NCBI RefSeq assembly: GCF_039696035.1
Contig: NZ_CP155567.1
Coordinates: 2,723,001-2,787,000, forward strand
DNA: 64,000 nucleotides
DNA from: Microbulbifer sp. SAOS-129_SWC
GTDB lineage: Bacteria > Pseudomonadota > Gammaproteobacteria > Pseudomonadales > Cellvibrionaceae
Reading direction: 5' to 3'
Shown: piece by piece, positions 57,832-64,000 of the stretch
How the letters are laid out: each line of letters opens with the position of its first letter
Numbering within the stretch: position 1 is the first letter of the stretch
The notes under the pieces: generated by a model
Databases searched by the model: none
Told to the model about the DNA's origin: nothing
The model's input: the letters and a program-made list of their open reading frames with translations, nothing else
Program-made: the position numbers and the translations under genes

Positions 57832-59103
57832 ATGCGCCGACTGGCGGCAGTTATTGCGGCAGTGAGCGCTGCACTTGCGGGACCGGCACTTGCGGACCAG
57901 GCGAAGACACGCGGCAATCTGGAAATCACGTCCGACGACGGTCAATTTTCCGCCGAGCTCGGCGGTCGCATCCATTTCGACGCCTATCTGTTCGACGATG
58001 ATATCGAGGACCCGGTCAGCACCTCGGAATTTCGCCGCACCCGGATCACGCTGTCCGGCCACGCCTACAGCTGGAAATACAAACTGGAACAGGACTTCGC
58101 CGCCGGCAATACCCAAGCCGGCTTTCGCGATGTTTACCTGTCGCACGAATTTTTCGGCGGCAGTATCACTATCGGCCAGTTCAAGGTCTACCGCGGCATG
58201 GAGGAGCTGACCAGCTCCAACGAGCTGACCGAAATGGAGCGCCCCTTTGCCAGTGCCACCGGGCTCTACGAGGGGCGACAGTTCCAGCAGGGCATCGGCT
58301 GGCACAACCACTGGCAGTGCACCACCGCCGGTGCCATGGTCTACAACCTGCGCAACGCCGCCGGGCCACGCAACGAGGGCCTCGGCGCGGCCGCGCGCTT
58401 CACCTGGGCACCGTTCAACAGCGAGTGGAGCACCGTACACCTGGGTATTTCCGCCAGCCGCGAGGATGCCAACCGCGATTCCGATGAAATCGAAGCCGTC
58501 GCCAACTACGCCGGCCGCCGTGGTCCCAGCCAGCTGATCGCGCTGACGCCGGGAGACGCCGGCTTCTTTTTCGGCGACTACGGCGATCAGGAATTCTACC
58601 TCGGCAACCCCGGCGGTCACTTCGACAGTGTGGGTGTGGAACTGGCAGCCACCTATGGGCCGCTGTATGCGCAGGCCGAGTATGCCTATGCGAAATTCGA
58701 CGGCGATTACGCCGTCTCGCAGCAGACCTTCGACAACTGGTTCGACCGCTACCCGAACTGCGACCCGTATTTCGGCTGCTTTATTGGCGACCAGGACGTG
58801 CGCAGCTGGTATGTCATGGGCAGCTGGATGATTACCGGTGAGCACAAGCCGTACAACGGCAAGAAAGGTGTGTTCAAATCGGCCAAACCGCGCAGCGAAT
58901 GGGGCGCCTGGGAACTCACCGCGCGCTACGACACCATCGAAAACCGCGACATCCCGGACCTGCAGGCCAACAGCACCATTGTCGGGGTGAACTATTACCA
59001 CAACCCGCGCGTGCGCTTTATGTTGAATCTGGTCTTTGGTGACGATGATTTTACCGACGACAAAACCAAGCAGCTGGCGATCCGCGCACAGATGAGCTGG
59101 TAA
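57832..59103 (+). CDS. Phosphate-selective porin O/P family protein
   Basis: The start follows GGGAGG. The 423-residue outer-membrane beta-barrel has a signal peptide (to ALA-DQ), GGRIHFDAYLFDDD (OprP-like first strand), FRRTRITLSGHAY, the KLEQDFAAGN motif, LSHEFFGGSITIGQFKVYRG and a terminal aromatic-ended strand (RAQMSW). OprO/OprP take up phosphate or polyphosphate; substrate specificity here is not read from sequence. It ends at a strong bidirectional terminator. Confidence 0.9.
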   Translation: MRRLAAVIAAVSAALAGPALADQAKTRGNLEITSDDGQFSAELGGRIHFDAYLFDDDIEDPVSTSEFRRTRITLSGHAYSWKYKLEQDFAAGNTQAGFRDVYLSHEFFGGSITIGQFKVYRGMEELTSSNELTEMERPFASATGLYEGRQFQQGIGWHNHWQCTTAGAMVYNLRNAAGPRNEGLGAAARFTWAPFNSEWSTVHLGISASREDANRDSDEIEAVANYAGRRGPSQLIALTPGDAGFFFGDYGDQEFYLGNPGGHFDSVGVELAATYGPLYAQAEYAYAKFDGDYAVSQQTFDNWFDRYPNCDPYFGCFIGDQDVRSWYVMGSWMITGEHKPYNGKKGVFKSAKPRSEWGAWELTARYDTIENRDIPDLQANSTIVGVNYYHNPRVRFMLNLVFGDDDFTDDKTKQLAIRAQMSW

Positions 59104-59128
59104 CCCGGTCGGCGGCAAGATCCAGGGC

Positions 59129-59162
59129 AAAAAAAAACCGGGGACTGGCCCCGGTTTTTTTT
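59129..59162. terminator. Bidirectional terminator between the porin and oxidoreductase genes
   Basis: CCGGGG and CCCCGG with a 5-nt loop are flanked by nine A and eight T. It serves both convergent genes. Confidence 0.92.
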
Positions 59163-59173
59163 ATTCTCGCAGA

Positions 59174-62100
59174 TCAACCGACCTGTTGCGCCTTGGCCGG
59201 ATCGAATACCTCCACCGGCGTTGCACCATCTGCAACCACCGCCGGATTACGGAAGCGCTGCAGCGCCGCATCGCGCAGTTGCTGCGCCTTGTCCACGTTG
59301 GCATCCTTGACCGGGCCGTAGCCGCGGATGGCATCCGGGTAGCCCAGCAGCTCGATGGCCGCAGCGTGGTTGTCGGCATTCAGCAGGCCGAGCACCTCGT
59401 CCACCATCTGCTCGTAATCGCCGATCAGGGCGCGCTCCATCTTGCGCTCGGCGGTGTAACCGAACACATCGAAGGCGGTGCCACGCAGGAATTTCAGCTT
59501 CGCCAGCAGCCCGAATGCCTTGTACATCCAACCGCCGAACTTGAGCTTGCGCGGGCGCCCCAGTGCCTTGTCGAACGGCGCAATCATCGGCGGCGCCAGG
59601 TTGAACTCCAGCTCGAAATCACCGGCGAAGTTCTCTTTCAGCGCCTCGGCAAAACGGCCATCGGTATACAGGCGCGCCACCTCGTACTCATCCTTGTAGG
59701 CGAGCAGTTTGGCGTAATTGCGGGCGACCACTTCCGCCAGCGCCTCACTGCCGGGCACTTTGAGAATCTCCGCAGACTTCACCTTGTCCACCAGCGCGCG
59801 GTAGCGGCTCGCCAGGGCGGTGTTCTGGTAGTCGGCCAGGTGGGCACTGCGGTGCGCGACGACATCCTCGAGGCCCTGCGGCAGCACCGCGACCGTCTCG
59901 TCGCGCGCCAGCAGCGCGTCCAGTGCGGCGCGATCCGCCGCGGCCAGGCGGCCGGCGGCAAAGCCCTGCAGGTTGGCCTCCACGGCCACCCCGTTCAGCT
60001 CGATCGCCTGCAGCAGAGATTCCTGCCCCAGCGGCACCAGGCCCTTCTGCCAGGCGAAGCCGAGCATAAAGATATTGGCCGTCAGGGTGTCCCCCAGGGC
60101 CGCGCTGGTGAGCTTGTGGCCCTCCACCGCGGTCAGCTCTTTCACCGCGCTGTCGATGCTGTCGAGCACCGCCTGCGGCGAGTGGATATCCTCGCGCCCC
60201 AGTACCGAAGCGGCGGTGGGGCTCAGGTGCGTGTTCACCACGGCGCGGCTGAGCGTCTCGTCCAGTTTGGCCAGGCTGGCCGCCAGGTTGCCGGCGGCGA
60301 TCAGGTCGCAGGCCAGCAGCGCGTCGGCGCGACCGTCGGAGATACGCACCGCCTGCAGCGCGTCGGCACGCTCGGCAAAGCGCACGTGCGAATACACCGC
60401 CCCGCCCTTCTGCGCGAGCCCGGTCTGGTCCAGGGTGCTGGTGGCCTTGCCCTCGATATGTGCGGCCATGGCCAGCAGCGCGCCGATGGTCACCACGCCG
60501 GTACCGCCCACGCCCGTCACCAGCAGGTTGTAGGGCTCGGACAGTTGCGGCAATTGCGGTTGCGGCAGCTTGGCCGCCTCGGTGCGCAGGACATCGCCGA
60601 CGCCGGCGCGCTTGGCCAGCTTGCCACCCTTGATGGTGACGAAAGACGGACAGAAGCCATTCACACAGGACATATCCTGGTTACAGCCGGTCTGGTTGAT
60701 GCGGCGCTTGTCGCCGAAGGCGGTATCCACCTTCTCGACAGCGATACAGCTGGACTGCTGTACACAGTCGCCACAACCCTCGCACACCAGCTCGTTGATA
60801 AACGGGCGCCCCTCTGCCTTGGGCAGCAGGCCGCGCTTGCGCTTGCGGCGCAGCTCGGTGGCGCAGGTCTGGTCGTAGATGATGACGGTGCAGCCTTCGG
60901 TCTCGCGCAGCTCTTCCATCACCACCGGCATATGGTCGCGGTGGCGGATTTCCACTTCGCTCGGGAAGGTCAGCGCGCCCTTGTACTTGTCCGGGTTGTC
61001 CATCACCAGCACGACTTTCTGCACGCCCTCGGACAGCACCTGGCGGCAGATCATGTCCGGTGCCAGTTCGCCGTCGTGGGGCTGGCCGCCGGTCATGGCG
61101 ACGGCATCGTTGAACAGGATCTTGTAGGTGATATTCACCTTCGCGGCGACAGACGCGCGAATGGCGAGAATCCCGGAGTGGAAATAGGTCCCGTCGCCCA
61201 GATTGACGAATACGTGTTTTTCGCTGGTGAAAGGCGCCTGACCCACCCAGTTGACGCCTTCGGCGCCCATCTGGGTAAAAGTGTAGGTCTCGCGGTCGAG
61301 CCACTGGGCCATGTAGTGGCAGCCGATACCGGCCAGCGCGCGGCTGCCCTCGGGCACCTTGGTAGAACGGTTGTGCGGGCAGCCGGCACAGAACATCGGC
61401 AGGCGCGAGACGCTGGAACCGGCCTGCCGGGAGATGCGCTCGGCCAGCTTGTCGAGGCGCATCAAGCGGTGCCTGGCACGCTCGCCCAGGTTCTTGTCCG
61501 ACAGTACCTTACCCAGCACCTGGGTCACTACTGCCGGTGACAGCTCGCCGTACATCGGCATCAGCGGGCGGTCGTGTTCATCCACTTTACCGATGATGCG
61601 CGGGAAGTGCGGGTCTTGCAGGTGCACGTTGTACAGCTCTTCTTTCAGCTGCACTTCCATCAGGCTGCGCTTTTCCTCCAATACCAGCAGGTAATCGAGG
61701 CCGCGGGCAAACTCCTGGATACCGGGCACGTCCAGCGGGTAGGTCATACCCACCTTGAGGATGCGGATACCCAGCGCCTTGGCCTGCGCCTCGTCGATAC
61801 CCATATCTTCAAAGGCCTGCATCAGGTCGAGATGGGCCTTGCCGGTGCTGACGATGCCGAGGGTTGCCTCGGGGTTTTCCAGCACCACTTTGTTCAGTTT
61901 GTTGGCGCGCGCAAACGCCAGTGCCGCCGGGCGCTTGTAGCGCCACAGGCGCTCTTCCTGCTCGAGCGGATTGTCCTGCTTGCGGATATTGAGGCCGCCC
62001 TCGGGGCGCTCCACTTCCGGGTAGGAGAACTGCACGCGCTGCGGATCCACCTCGACGGTGGCCGAGCTGTCCATATTTTCCGCCAGGGTAATCATTGCCA

Positions 62101-62740
62101 CCCAGCAGCCGCTGAAGCGCGACAGTTCCAGGCCATAGTGGCCGTAGTCCAGCACTTCTTGCACCGTGGCCGGGTTCAGCACCGGGATATGCATATCGAC
62201 GAACGCAAACTCGGACTGGCCCGGGTAAGAGGAGGACTTGCAGCCGTGGTCGTCGCCGGCGATGATCAGCGCACCGCCCTTGGGCGAGGAGCCGGCGGCA
62301 TTGGCGTGGCGGAAGGCGTCGCCGGAGCGGTCGATACCCGGCGTCTTGCCGTACCAGATGCCGCAGACACCATCCACCTCGGCGCCGTCGAACAGGCCCA
62401 CTTGCTGCGAGCCCCACACGGAGGTCGCCGCCAGTTCCTCGTTGACGCCGGGAATAAAGCGGATCTTGTATTCGTCGAGAAATTTCTTCGCGCGGGTCAG
62501 CTGCTGGTCGTAGCCACCCAGCGGGGAGCCACGGTAGCCGGAGATGAAGGTAGCGGTATTGAGGTCACGAGCGCGATCCATTCGCATCTGGTCGATGGGC
62601 AGGCGCACCAGAGCCTGGATGCCAGATAGCAGTACCTGCCCTTTCAGGGTGGTGTAGCGATCGTCCAGGGAGATCTGCTTGGACTGGGCATTTTCCCGAG
62701 ATGGGGCCGCGGGTTGCTGACTGCTCACTTGTTCACTCAT
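59174..62740 (-). CDS. Indolepyruvate ferredoxin oxidoreductase (fused alpha-beta)
   Basis: The 1188-residue protein fuses both subunits: an N-terminal pyrimidine-binding part (GYRGSPLGGYDQQL), a central TPP domain (GDGTYFHSGILAIRASVAAK), an iron-sulfur segment (CEGCGDCVQQSSC, CVNGFCPSF) and a C-terminal gamma-like domain (GVGGTGVVTIGALLAMAA). It oxidises aryl-pyruvates (from Phe, Tyr, Trp breakdown) to acyl-CoA. The two-domain arrangement is common in aerobic proteobacteria. An Lrp/AsnC regulator is divergent, fitting control by amino acid supply. Confidence 0.9.
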   Translation of the reverse strand: MSEQVSSQQPAAPSRENAQSKQISLDDRYTTLKGQVLLSGIQALVRLPIDQMRMDRARDLNTATFISGYRGSPLGGYDQQLTRAKKFLDEYKIRFIPGVNEELAATSVWGSQQVGLFDGAEVDGVCGIWYGKTPGIDRSGDAFRHANAAGSSPKGGALIIAGDDHGCKSSSYPGQSEFAFVDMHIPVLNPATVQEVLDYGHYGLELSRFSGCWVAMITLAENMDSSATVEVDPQRVQFSYPEVERPEGGLNIRKQDNPLEQEERLWRYKRPAALAFARANKLNKVVLENPEATLGIVSTGKAHLDLMQAFEDMGIDEAQAKALGIRILKVGMTYPLDVPGIQEFARGLDYLLVLEEKRSLMEVQLKEELYNVHLQDPHFPRIIGKVDEHDRPLMPMYGELSPAVVTQVLGKVLSDKNLGERARHRLMRLDKLAERISRQAGSSVSRLPMFCAGCPHNRSTKVPEGSRALAGIGCHYMAQWLDRETYTFTQMGAEGVNWVGQAPFTSEKHVFVNLGDGTYFHSGILAIRASVAAKVNITYKILFNDAVAMTGGQPHDGELAPDMICRQVLSEGVQKVVLVMDNPDKYKGALTFPSEVEIRHRDHMPVVMEELRETEGCTVIIYDQTCATELRRKRKRGLLPKAEGRPFINELVCEGCGDCVQQSSCIAVEKVDTAFGDKRRINQTGCNQDMSCVNGFCPSFVTIKGGKLAKRAGVGDVLRTEAAKLPQPQLPQLSEPYNLLVTGVGGTGVVTIGALLAMAAHIEGKATSTLDQTGLAQKGGAVYSHVRFAERADALQAVRISDGRADALLACDLIAAGNLAASLAKLDETLSRAVVNTHLSPTAASVLGREDIHSPQAVLDSIDSAVKELTAVEGHKLTSAALGDTLTANIFMLGFAWQKGLVPLGQESLLQAIELNGVAVEANLQGFAAGRLAAADRAALDALLARDETVAVLPQGLEDVVAHRSAHLADYQNTALASRYRALVDKVKSAEILKVPGSEALAEVVARNYAKLLAYKDEYEVARLYTDGRFAEALKENFAGDFELEFNLAPPMIAPFDKALGRPRKLKFGGWMYKAFGLLAKLKFLRGTAFDVFGYTAERKMERALIGDYEQMVDEVLGLLNADNHAAAIELLGYPDAIRGYGPVKDANVDKAQQLRDAALQRFRNPAVVADGATPVEVFDPAKAQQVG

Positions 62741-62999
62741 ACGCCTACTTCCGATTCTCTCTAGCTGTTACCGCTTGGTCATTATTCTTCGGCTCAATTT
62801 GCCGCCGGTCGCCGCTGCCCATATGGCCGGTTCCCCGGGGGAACTGGCGGGCAATCACAAAACTGGTTGCACCAGCGACGAACTGGTCAGGTCATACTAG
62901 TGCGTTAAGCGCAATAGAACATTGCTTTATTAACACAAGTATGCGTAAAATTATGATAGATATCTCGACTAGAACATTATTTGTAGGATAGGAGTTTGT

Positions 63000-63470
63000 A
63001 TGAAGCGTTCGACAGACCTCGACGATTTCGACCGCAAGATTCTGCGGGCGCTGCAGGAGAACGCCGATTATTCCATGGCGGAACTCGGAGACAAAGTGGG
63101 ATTGTCCCACACCCCCTGCTGGCGTCGCATCAAACGCCTCGAAGCCGACGGCATCATCCGTGGACGTGTGACCCTGCTCGATCCCCGGAAACTCGACCTC
63201 GGAGTCACAGTATACTGCTATGTCACCATACACAACCACGATGAAGAATCTTTGAACAGCTTCGAGTCGGCGGTTCAGGATGTGCAGGAAGTCGTGGAGT
63301 GCTACTCCACCAGTGGTGACAAAGACTACGTCCTGCGCGTGGTGGTCGACAGTGTGGAGCACTACGAGCAGCTTCTCAAGCGCTCACTGGTGCACCTGCC
63401 CAATGTGGCCTCGGTGAACTCCACTTTTGCGTTGAAGCAGGTCAAGTACACGACCCAGTTGCCGCTGTAA
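63000..63470 (+). CDS. Lrp/AsnC family transcriptional regulator
   Basis: The start is ATG 63000 with AGGAG upstream. The 156-residue protein has an N-terminal HTH (FDRKILRALQENADYSMAEL, HTPCWRRIKRLEADGIIRGR) and a C-terminal RAM ligand-binding domain (VQEVVECYSTSGDKDYVLRV). Lrp-type proteins sense amino acids and often act on a divergent neighbour, here the aryl-pyruvate oxidoreductase. The 259-bp intergenic space presumably holds both promoters. Confidence 0.93.
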   Translation: MKRSTDLDDFDRKILRALQENADYSMAELGDKVGLSHTPCWRRIKRLEADGIIRGRVTLLDPRKLDLGVTVYCYVTIHNHDEESLNSFESAVQDVQEVVECYSTSGDKDYVLRVVVDSVEHYEQLLKRSLVHLPNVASVNSTFALKQVKYTTQLPL

Positions 63471-63490
63471 GTTCAGCTCAGACTGACTTC

Positions 63491-63520
63491 GCCGGGGCAC
63501 ACTCGAGTGTTCGCCCCGGC
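63491..63520. terminator. Hairpin after the Lrp-family gene
   Basis: GCCGGGGC (63491-63498) and GCCCCGGC (63513-63520) enclose a self-complementary ACACTCGAGTGT, making a long stem about 20 bp past the stop. No T-run; possibly a 3'-end hairpin. Confidence 0.5.
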
Positions 63521-63552
63521 CTGGATTGGGTCCGCAGCCAGCCCTGTGGCGC

Positions 63553-63659
63553 CCCTGCTGCCGATGGCTGTTTGCGGGACACGCCGCAAGTACATCCTTG
63601 TAGGCTCTAATCGGCATCCCTGCCTCATAAGGTCCCGCCAACAGCCATCGGCAGCAGGG
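63553..63659. repeat. Structured intergenic repeat, copy 2
   Basis: The 27-nt arms (63553-63579 and 63633-63659) pair at 26 of 27 positions around a 53-nt core nearly identical to copy 1 (39647-39753): TACATCCTTGTA, then GGCTCTAATCGGCATCC. Two base pairs in the arms differ from copy 1 on both sides (G-C to C-G; G-C to T-A). Confidence 0.88.
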
Positions 63660-63750
63660 CCTTCGCATAACGCATATCGCGCCAAGCGAGATCGCCCGCT
63701 CGACCAATTCTTACGAAGTTACCTGCTACAAATTTAAGACAAAGCGCTGC

Positions 63751-63883
63751 GTGTACCATTTCGAAACCGTCGGCGACAGGGCCGAAGGCGCCGTGAATGC
63801 GTGGAACGGCCGGACCGTCGCCGCCGGAGCGTACAGGGATGTATTCGCAGGGGGGCGCCGAGCTCCTTTTCGAAATGGTACAC
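63751..63883. repeat. Diverged structured repeat, probable copy 3
   Basis: Perfect 16-bp terminal inverted repeats (63751-63766 and 63868-63883) bound a 133-nt element. On the minus strand it contains TACATCCCTGTA followed by CGCTCC, the same core motif as copies 1 and 2, and a second GC-rich hairpin. Other open frames in the 63471-64000 region look noncoding. Confidence 0.6.
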
Positions 63884-63938
63884 CCAGTTCTTTGCCGCCA
63901 CTGAGCCAGAACAGAGCACCGTGGAAGCAACTGATCGG

Positions 63939-64000
63939 TTAGAGGCTGCCCAATCCGCTGACAACCGCATCCAGCACCTGCTGCAGATTCCGCCCGTCAC
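63939..64000 (-). CDS. C-terminal tail of a gene running off the window
   Basis: Reading the minus strand from the window edge gives an open frame ending DGRNLQQVLDAVVSGLGSL then TAA at 63939-63941. Its codon usage resembles that of the core genes. Too little is visible to assign a family; a GRN-x-x-x-VLxxV tail is seen in several families, such as peroxiredoxins. It could be chance. Confidence 0.4.
   Translation of the reverse strand, partial: DGRNLQQVLDAVVSGLGSL

Noticed and set aside
59186..61540. 784-codon open frame antisense to the indolepyruvate oxidoreductase
   Set aside because: Same reason: the minus-strand gene has iron-sulfur and TPP motifs, while the antisense frame has no coherent features.
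63734..64000. 88-codon minus-strand frame at the right edge
   Set aside because: It runs through the inverted-repeat element and is Arg/Ser/Cys-rich; the other frame ending at 63939 is more protein-like.

Overview
The window reads as a chromosomal segment of a GC-rich gammaproteobacterium. Three conserved gene orders point to the Pseudomonas/Cellvibrionales side of the class: tRNA-Val-thrS-infC-rpmI-rplT-pheS-pheT-ihfA-merR-tRNA-Pro; gyrA-serC-pheA-(tyrA/aroA fusion)-cmk-rpsA-ihfB-lapA-lapB-pyrF; and mtaD-ubiG-mupP-yciK. A marine Microbulbifer-like organism is my best guess (inference, no search run).

Layout. 1-17.3 kb is accessory DNA. It holds a frameshifted oxidoreductase remnant; a MerR regulator with an acetoacetate-decarboxylase-like gene and an SDR gene that diverge from paired MerR-type promoters; a secreted LprI-domain protein; a triple ricin-lectin/family I.5 lipase; an AHH nuclease toxin with an Imm11-type immunity protein; and a membrane class III nucleotide cyclase overlapping a TPR lipoprotein gene. 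A conspicuously AT-rich cassette follows (13.0-17.2 kb): a KAP-type P-loop NTPase facing an operon of an NA37/YejK nucleoid-associated protein and an unknown membrane protein. It is the best candidate here for an undescribed (possibly defence) system.

17.4-25.7 kb is the translation block: tRNA-Pro, a MerR-like gene, ihfA, pheT, pheS, rplT, rpmI, infC (ATT start), thrS and tRNA-Val. 25.9-29.6 kb holds an EamA transporter with an attenuator-like leader, uvrB and tRNA-Asn. 29.8-36.5 kb carries polysaccharide genes (WbpM/CapD-type dehydratase, WecA-type transferase, sugar epimerase), a ComEA-like protein, pyrF and lapB-lapA (LPS homeostasis). 36.6-47.0 kb is ihfB, rpsA, cmk, tyrA/aroA, pheA, serC and gyrA, all on the minus strand: aromatic amino acid, serine, nucleotide and translation functions.

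47.2-51.0 kb is the plus-strand mtaD-ubiG-mupP-yciK cluster (purine/SAM salvage, ubiquinone, peptidoglycan recycling). 51-59 kb holds envelope and regulatory genes: an Ala/Asp-rich anchored protein, a periplasmic protein, a sigma-70-family factor, a PagL-like lipid A deacylase, two convergent overlapping glycosyltransferases, a TraB/GumN protein and a porin O/P. 59.2-63.5 kb has a fused indolepyruvate ferredoxin oxidoreductase divergent from an Lrp/AsnC regulator. The right edge holds two structured intergenic repeats and the tail of another gene.

Besides genes, the window contains a structured repeat (about 107 nt) in two clear copies whose 27-nt arms show compensatory changes, plus a probable diverged third copy, and several arrays of GC-rich hairpins. 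No CRISPR array, integrase or intact insertion sequence was seen.
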